From assembly GCA_002449535.1 (NCBI GenBank), contig DJWZ01000138.1:1-54371 (forward strand): a stretch of DNA of 54,371 nucleotides. Reading direction: 5' to 3'. The notes beneath the pieces are model-generated. The model saw only the letters and a list, made by a program, of their open reading frames with translations, was not told the origin of the DNA and did not search any database. The position numbers and the translations under genes are program-made. Source of the stretch: Prevotellaceae bacterium UBA7017. Lineage in GTDB: Bacteria; Bacteroidota; Bacteroidia; Bacteroidales; Bacteroidaceae. Shown here one piece after another: positions 50,457 to 54,371 of this stretch (position 1 is its first letter; every line of letters begins with the position of its first letter).

Positions 50457-53408
50457 TCAACCCCTGCTGCGAAAGACCTTTGGGGATATACCAAACTTCT
50501 TTTTGAAGGAATTATAAAAATGGGTAGGATTACGATACCCTGATTTCAGCATCACCTCTTCAATGGTGGCATCTGTCTCGCGCAGCAGACGAGCGGCGTA
50601 TTCCAGACGAGCATTATGCAGATGCTGAACAGGGGTCTGACCTGTTAGATCCTTCACCCTCTTGTAAAACTGAGTCCTTCCAAGATTCATCAACGTTGCC
50701 CACTGCTCAACGGAGAAATTTTCTTTCCCTAAATGAGCGGTCAAAGTGGCATTCATGCGATCAAGAAACTTTTTATCCTTTACATCCGTAAGGATTTCTT
50801 TCTTTTCTGCTCCCACCTCTTGTGCAGTGACAAGAGGTTGCTCTAAGGCTTTCCGAACACGTTCTAACAGCACCTTTCCACTGAACGGCTTTACAATATA
50901 GTCTGTAGCGCCCGAACGTAAGCTCCGCAGTTGATGGGCGTCATCGCTATAGGAAGATAAATGGATAATAGGAAGGGATGGAGAGGTTTCATGCAGACGA
51001 CGCGTTACATCGCATCCGTTCTTTTCATTGCCCAACATATCAATTATTACCAATGAAGGCTGATGCGTAGCAACCAACACTTCGCACTCTTCTAACTGAC
51101 TATTACCAATAATATGGAAATAAGAGTTGAGGATGTCCGTGAGATGAGTCAGGTTGTCTTCGTCATCCTCTATGATTAACAATGTAAGATTGTTTATTGG
51201 TGGTGGAGCCATTTCACGATATTCTGCCTCTTCTGCATGAATGCCAGACACTATCTGCCGAAAGCGTTGCTCTGTTTCTTTATTCATTGCATCTGTTTCA
51301 GCCTTTAACTGCATCTCTATATCATTCAACTTGTGGAATTGGCGTATCATATCCATTAATCCAAGCATACGTTTTGAGCCACGGCGGAGGCTCTGCACTG
51401 TTGTCTTAGAAGTTCCACCGACCTGTACATTCTCGGATGCTCCCAAAAGCACATTGACAGGATTACGCAATTCATGCTCTATACGGTCATAGAAATCTTT
51501 CTGAAAGGCTGACACCCTGCGCTCTACATCTATCTGCCTACTAAGGCGCATGATTCGCAACACAGCCGTAAAAACAAGTGCAAACGTCAATATATAAAAT
51601 GCCCAAGCCCACCAAGAATTCCACCAAGGCAGAAGAATTGTAAATTCATATTTCGTCTCTTCTCCCCATTGTCCCATGCCGTTGTTGGAGCGTACACGGA
51701 AGACATATCGTCCCGGAGGCAAATTGCGATAAACAGCAGCGTGATCTTTTGTAGGCGAACACCATCCCGAATCAAGACCCTCAAGGTAGTATTGATAAAG
51801 TACACTGGAAAGCGTGGAATACTGGAAATTAGAGAAATAGAAGGTTAAGTTATGTTCTCTATAAGAAAAATCTTTCTTCTCTAATGTTGCATCACAGCCA
51901 TTAACCATCAGGGCTGTAATAGAAGTCTGAGGCAAAATGCTATTCGCAGCATTTATCTCTGGTTCAATTTCTATGATTCCATCGTGTGTTCCAAGTATCA
52001 GCAAACCATTAGACATACATACTGCAGCACGTTCGTCAAAAACATTCGTCAACAAACTTGATGAAAACCAATGACTACGCATGTCACCAGACTTGGGATT
52101 AAAGGACAACAAACCATCTTCTGTGCCCATCCAAATATTACCTCTCTTATCTCCCATTATACAATATATGTTATTATTGGGAAGTCCATTGCTCACAGTG
52201 TATGTTTTCGTTGTCATTTTTCCTCCAGAAAATCTGCATTTGAACAACCCCCTACCGATACTTCCAGCCCAAATATTTCCATCAGCATCTCTAAAAAGAC
52301 AGACAAAGAAGCCTTCTTGCACACCATGTGCCCCACTCTTCTGACCATTATTCTCAAACACGTAGATAGAATCTTCAGCGGCAATCCACCATCGACCTTC
52401 TTTGTCTTGTACGATATCGTGGCAATTCTTTCCTTTCAACATGGTCTTTACTCCATCCGCAGCAACTCTTGATACACCGCCTTGGAGCATAGCAACCCAT
52501 ATATTGCCGTGAGCATCTTCCCGTATTCTGTATATATGAGATGATGGCAAACCTTCAACGTGTCTATCATCAACCCATAAGCCTCCACCACGAGTACCTT
52601 TCCACAGACGTCCCCGACTATCTTTTAGAATAGAGTACACTCTATTAGGTGTACGTCCAACATATTTAACAATATGACTCTGAGTATCATATTCGTATAG
52701 CTCACCCATCTGATTACCAATAAGCAAACGGCTTTCACCTATAGCACCGATACTCCTTACATGATTACTGTCATATATAGGAGAGTTAGCTACCAAAAGC
52801 TGGCGCCTGTAGTTCAGCATATTCTTCCTTACGCAAACAACGCCAAGATTGTCTGCCGCCAACCATATTCCACCAGTTCCATCTACAAAAAGATACGTAA
52901 GATAAGGAAAATCTGTCATCTCACCACCAACATGTGACAGTTCACCTGTAAGTTTATCATACAGATACAAACCATTGCCATAGGTGGAAACCGCCTCAGT
53001 CTGAGCATCAACATCTGCCACGTGAAAATGATCATTATGGGTATAGGCAATCACCTCCGGGGAAATCATCTGCCAAGATTGTCGGCTTCCATTTCTACCC
53101 CTGCGTTCCAATCTTCCATTTCCCATTCTAAACCATTCTGCATCACGAGTTTTCAATACTTCTGACCTGATACTTACACGCCTTACACTGTCGTCTATCT
53201 GAGTTATGCGATAACCATCATAACGCGACAGACCGTTGGATGTCTCTATCCACACATAACCAATACTATCCTGCCATACTCGGTTTACGACATTTGTAGG
53301 AAGACCGTCTGACGTTGATATGCGTTGGATAGTCAAATCGTAATGACGAGCTTCGCTGATATAAATCGCAGAAAACAAGTATAAAAATGTCAGAAATATT
53401 TTCTTCAT
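50457..53408 (-). CDS. Hybrid two-component regulator (HTCS) lacking a visible HATPase domain
   Basis: 983 residues. Signal peptide (MKKIFLTFLYLFSAIYISEA), periplasmic two-bladed propeller repeats typical of HTCS sensors (about 20-510; for example GLPTNVVNRVWQDSIGYVWI, DSRGRLWKGTRGGGLW, GNIWMGTEDGLLSFNP), a Y_Y_Y domain (520-590), one membrane helix (about 595-620), a dimerisation helix with EHELRNPVN (His near 645), a receiver domain (LLIIEDDEDN near 744, Asp in LVIIDMLGN near 789, DYIVKPF) and a C-terminal AraC-type HTH (880-980). The ATP-binding domain expected between His and receiver is absent; only about 90 residues separate them. The ATG at 53408 follows a -7 box and is preferred over 53435. 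Probably controls the divergent esterase locus. Confidence 0.88.
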   Translation of the reverse strand: MKKIFLTFLYLFSAIYISEARHYDLTIQRISTSDGLPTNVVNRVWQDSIGYVWIETSNGLSRYDGYRITQIDDSVRRVSIRSEVLKTRDAEWFRMGNGRLERRGRNGSRQSWQMISPEVIAYTHNDHFHVADVDAQTEAVSTYGNGLYLYDKLTGELSHVGGEMTDFPYLTYLFVDGTGGIWLAADNLGVVCVRKNMLNYRRQLLVANSPIYDSNHVRSIGAIGESRLLIGNQMGELYEYDTQSHIVKYVGRTPNRVYSILKDSRGRLWKGTRGGGLWVDDRHVEGLPSSHIYRIREDAHGNIWVAMLQGGVSRVAADGVKTMLKGKNCHDIVQDKEGRWWIAAEDSIYVFENNGQKSGAHGVQEGFFVCLFRDADGNIWAGSIGRGLFKCRFSGGKMTTKTYTVSNGLPNNNIYCIMGDKRGNIWMGTEDGLLSFNPKSGDMRSHWFSSSLLTNVFDERAAVCMSNGLLILGTHDGIIEIEPEINAANSILPQTSITALMVNGCDATLEKKDFSYREHNLTFYFSNFQYSTLSSVLYQYYLEGLDSGWCSPTKDHAAVYRNLPPGRYVFRVRSNNGMGQWGEETKYEFTILLPWWNSWWAWAFYILTFALVFTAVLRIMRLSRQIDVERRVSAFQKDFYDRIEHELRNPVNVLLGASENVQVGGTSKTTVQSLRRGSKRMLGLMDMIRQFHKLNDIEMQLKAETDAMNKETEQRFRQIVSGIHAEEAEYREMAPPPINNLTLLIIEDDEDNLTHLTDILNSYFHIIGNSQLEECEVLVATHQPSLVIIDMLGNEKNGCDVTRRLHETSPSLPIIHLSSYSDDAHQLRSLRSGATDYIVKPFSGKVLLERVRKALEQPLVTAQEVGAEKKEILTDVKDKKFLDRMNATLTAHLGKENFSVEQWATLMNLGRTQFYKRVKDLTGQTPVQHLHNARLEYAARLLRETDATIEEVMLKSGYRNPTHFYNSFKKKFGISPKVFRSRG

Positions 53409-53412
53409 GGCG

Positions 53413-53420
53413 CAAATATA
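53413..53420 (-). promoter_or_regulatory. -7 promoter element of the HTCS gene
   Basis: TATATTTG on the minus strand, ending 5 bases before the chosen ATG, so the message would be leaderless or nearly so. No TTTG at the ideal -33 distance. Confidence 0.45.
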
Positions 53421-53454
53421 ACTATTATTTTTCAAAAGGTGAACAAAAACATTG

Positions 53455-53483
53455 GTAAAAACAACATTTTTGTTGTAAAAACA
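53455..53483. promoter_or_regulatory. Candidate operator: direct repeats in the HTCS/esterase intergenic region
   Basis: GTAAAAACA at 53455-53463 and again at 53475-53483, exactly 20 bases apart (two helical turns). Between them ACAACA TTTT TGTTGT is a perfect 6-bp palindrome (53461-53476). The second copy lies 14 bases upstream of the -7 box of the esterase gene, where a weak -33 would need an activator. Confidence 0.45.
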
Positions 53484-53497
53484 TCGAAGAAACCACG

Positions 53498-53505
53498 TAC
53501 TTTTG
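53498..53505 (+). promoter_or_regulatory. -7 promoter element of the SGNH gene
   Basis: TACTTTTG followed by CATCAGAAATTAC, about 33 bases before the ATG at 53539. The -33 position has no good TTTG. Confidence 0.5.
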
Positions 53506-53538
53506 CATCAGAAATTACAAAACCAACGAATAAAAGCT

Positions 53539-54371
53539 ATGAAAAGATTAAGTATGACATTTATGTTGCTCCTGACAATGCTTATCAGCGTTTGCGCAGA
53601 AGTAAAGATTGTATTTGCCGGCGACGGCATTACAGACGGAGCATGGGGACGCAGTAAAGGCGAAGCCTTGGCTGTAAGTGCAAGAAACCTCAGTGACTTG
53701 AACCACCACTTAGGTGATGGATACGTTTTTCTCTGTGGAGCATGGTATCAGAGCCAGTACCCCACACTTGGTATCAACATTCAGAACCGCGGCATCGTGG
53801 GCAATACGCTCGATGACCTTACAGCACGATGGGATACGGATATCTTGAGTTTGAATCCAGATGTCATTTCGGTGCTCATCGGCAATCAGGACGTAGATAA
53901 TTATATAAATACAGGCGCAAATGGCGATTTCGACATGGAAGGCTGGGCATCAAAATACCGCACGATGTTGTCAGCAGCACGCACAGCCAATGCCAATGTA
54001 AAGTTAGTGCTATGTGCACCCTTCTGTGGGTCGAATGCCAGCAACTATAGTACGCGGAAAGAACTGCTGGCACAACTGGCTGCGAAGATTCAAGCTCTTG
54101 CTACAGAATTCAGTGCCGTTTATGTTCCTTTCAACGAGATTGCCGACAAAAAACCATCCGTAGGATATTACTTTTGGGACGGAACTCTGCCTACTGCAGC
54201 AGGACAGTACGAGATGTTCAAGGAATGGGTCAGTGTAGCAGATGGATATGTCATTGGTAACACGACACCAAAGATCATTGGTCCTGCAAAGACACAAGAC
54301 AGCAAAGGCAAACGCCGCATACTCTATATTGGTGACTCTATCACTGATGCAGGCTGGGGACTGGCAGGCGG
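53539..54371 (+). CDS. Secreted tandem SGNH/GDSL hydrolase (3' end beyond the window)
   Basis: At least 277 residues, open to the end of the window. Signal peptide MKRLSMTFMLLLTMLISVCA. The first SGNH domain (about 22-245) keeps the fold blocks (NRGIVGNTLDDL, DGTLPTAAGQYEMF), but the nucleophile block reads GDGITDGAWG (Gly30 for Ser), the Asn block reads IGNQD, and the His block reads DGTLPT (Leu217 for His). A second domain begins KRRILYIGDSITDAGWG, with Ser267 in place. So a degenerate first domain seems joined to an intact second one. Such enzymes remove acetyl or other acyl groups from polysaccharides; next to an HTCS regulator a glycan-use locus to the right is likely. Confidence 0.82.
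   Translation, partial: MKRLSMTFMLLLTMLISVCAEVKIVFAGDGITDGAWGRSKGEALAVSARNLSDLNHHLGDGYVFLCGAWYQSQYPTLGINIQNRGIVGNTLDDLTARWDTDILSLNPDVISVLIGNQDVDNYINTGANGDFDMEGWASKYRTMLSAARTANANVKLVLCAPFCGSNASNYSTRKELLAQLAAKIQALATEFSAVYVPFNEIADKKPSVGYYFWDGTLPTAAGQYEMFKEWVSVADGYVIGNTTPKIIGPAKTQDSKGKRRILYIGDSITDAGWGLAG

Noticed and set aside
53439..53657. A 72-codon plus-strand frame overlapping the start of the SGNH gene
   Set aside because: The frame starting at 53539 gives a signal peptide and SGNH motifs; the 53439 frame gives a basic peptide with no merit and begins upstream of the promoter.

Overview
The window looks like chromosomal DNA of a Bacteroidales bacterium, most likely Prevotella or a close relative. 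The evidence is the many TAnnTTTG (-7) / TTTG (-33) promoters, a hybrid two-component regulator with a periplasmic propeller, a SusC/BtuB-like receptor end, a paired N-/O-acyltransferase set of the glycine-lipid type, a Bacteroidetes-style dcw cluster, DUF5020 and DUF3109 proteins, and a secreted protein with a Prevotella-like C-terminal tail. No transposase, prophage, plasmid or CRISPR signature was seen.

Layout. 1-9494: a TonB-dependent receptor end, then a tightly overlapping cobalt-early (anaerobic) cobalamin operon of four double-domain enzymes (CbiH-CbiC, CbiE-CbiT, CbiG-CbiF, CbiJ-CbiD) ending in a HAD phosphatase. It faces a BtuC/BtuF-type import pair on the other strand. 9495-10188: a regulatory region with what looks like the 5' half of a cobalamin riboswitch and a possible minus-strand small RNA. 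10189-15551: a membrane-anchored AraC regulator, nagB, and a purine uptake/salvage operon (DUF5020 channel, NCS2 permease, xpt). 15552-22141: the glycine-lipid acyltransferase pair, recO, tRNA-Glu, rpsT with a structured leader, gyrB, a DUF3109 protein and ung. 22147-23667: gpmI. 23783-39253: the whole division/cell-wall cluster mraZ-rsmH-ftsL-ftsI-murE-mraY-murD-ftsW-murG-murC-ftsQ-ftsA-ftsZ, preceded by three MraZ operator repeats, followed by dgt. 40559-44247: an ABC ATPase and an M16 peptidase. 44248-48852: accessory DNA with a toxin-antitoxin pair, a 54-residue peptide, a 688-residue secreted protein and dense repeats. 48853-50328: a remnant of an E1-like (MoeB/ThiF) enzyme, a JAMM peptidase and a serine acetyltransferase, suggesting a carrier-protein route to cysteine. 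50457-54371: a hybrid two-component regulator without an ATPase domain, divergent from a tandem-SGNH esterase gene that runs off the window.

The repeats stand out most. A GC-rich palindrome (five copies) and degenerate heptanucleotide arrays (at least six places) occur between genes. A copy of the palindrome sits in frame in the CbiG-CbiF linker, and a heptad array plus palindrome sit in frame within the ABC ATPase just before its signature motif. A 21-bp-periodic palindrome array and a 144-bp tandem repeat whose hairpin stems differ by compensating changes are further elements I cannot assign. Functions are assigned by reading motifs, without database searches.
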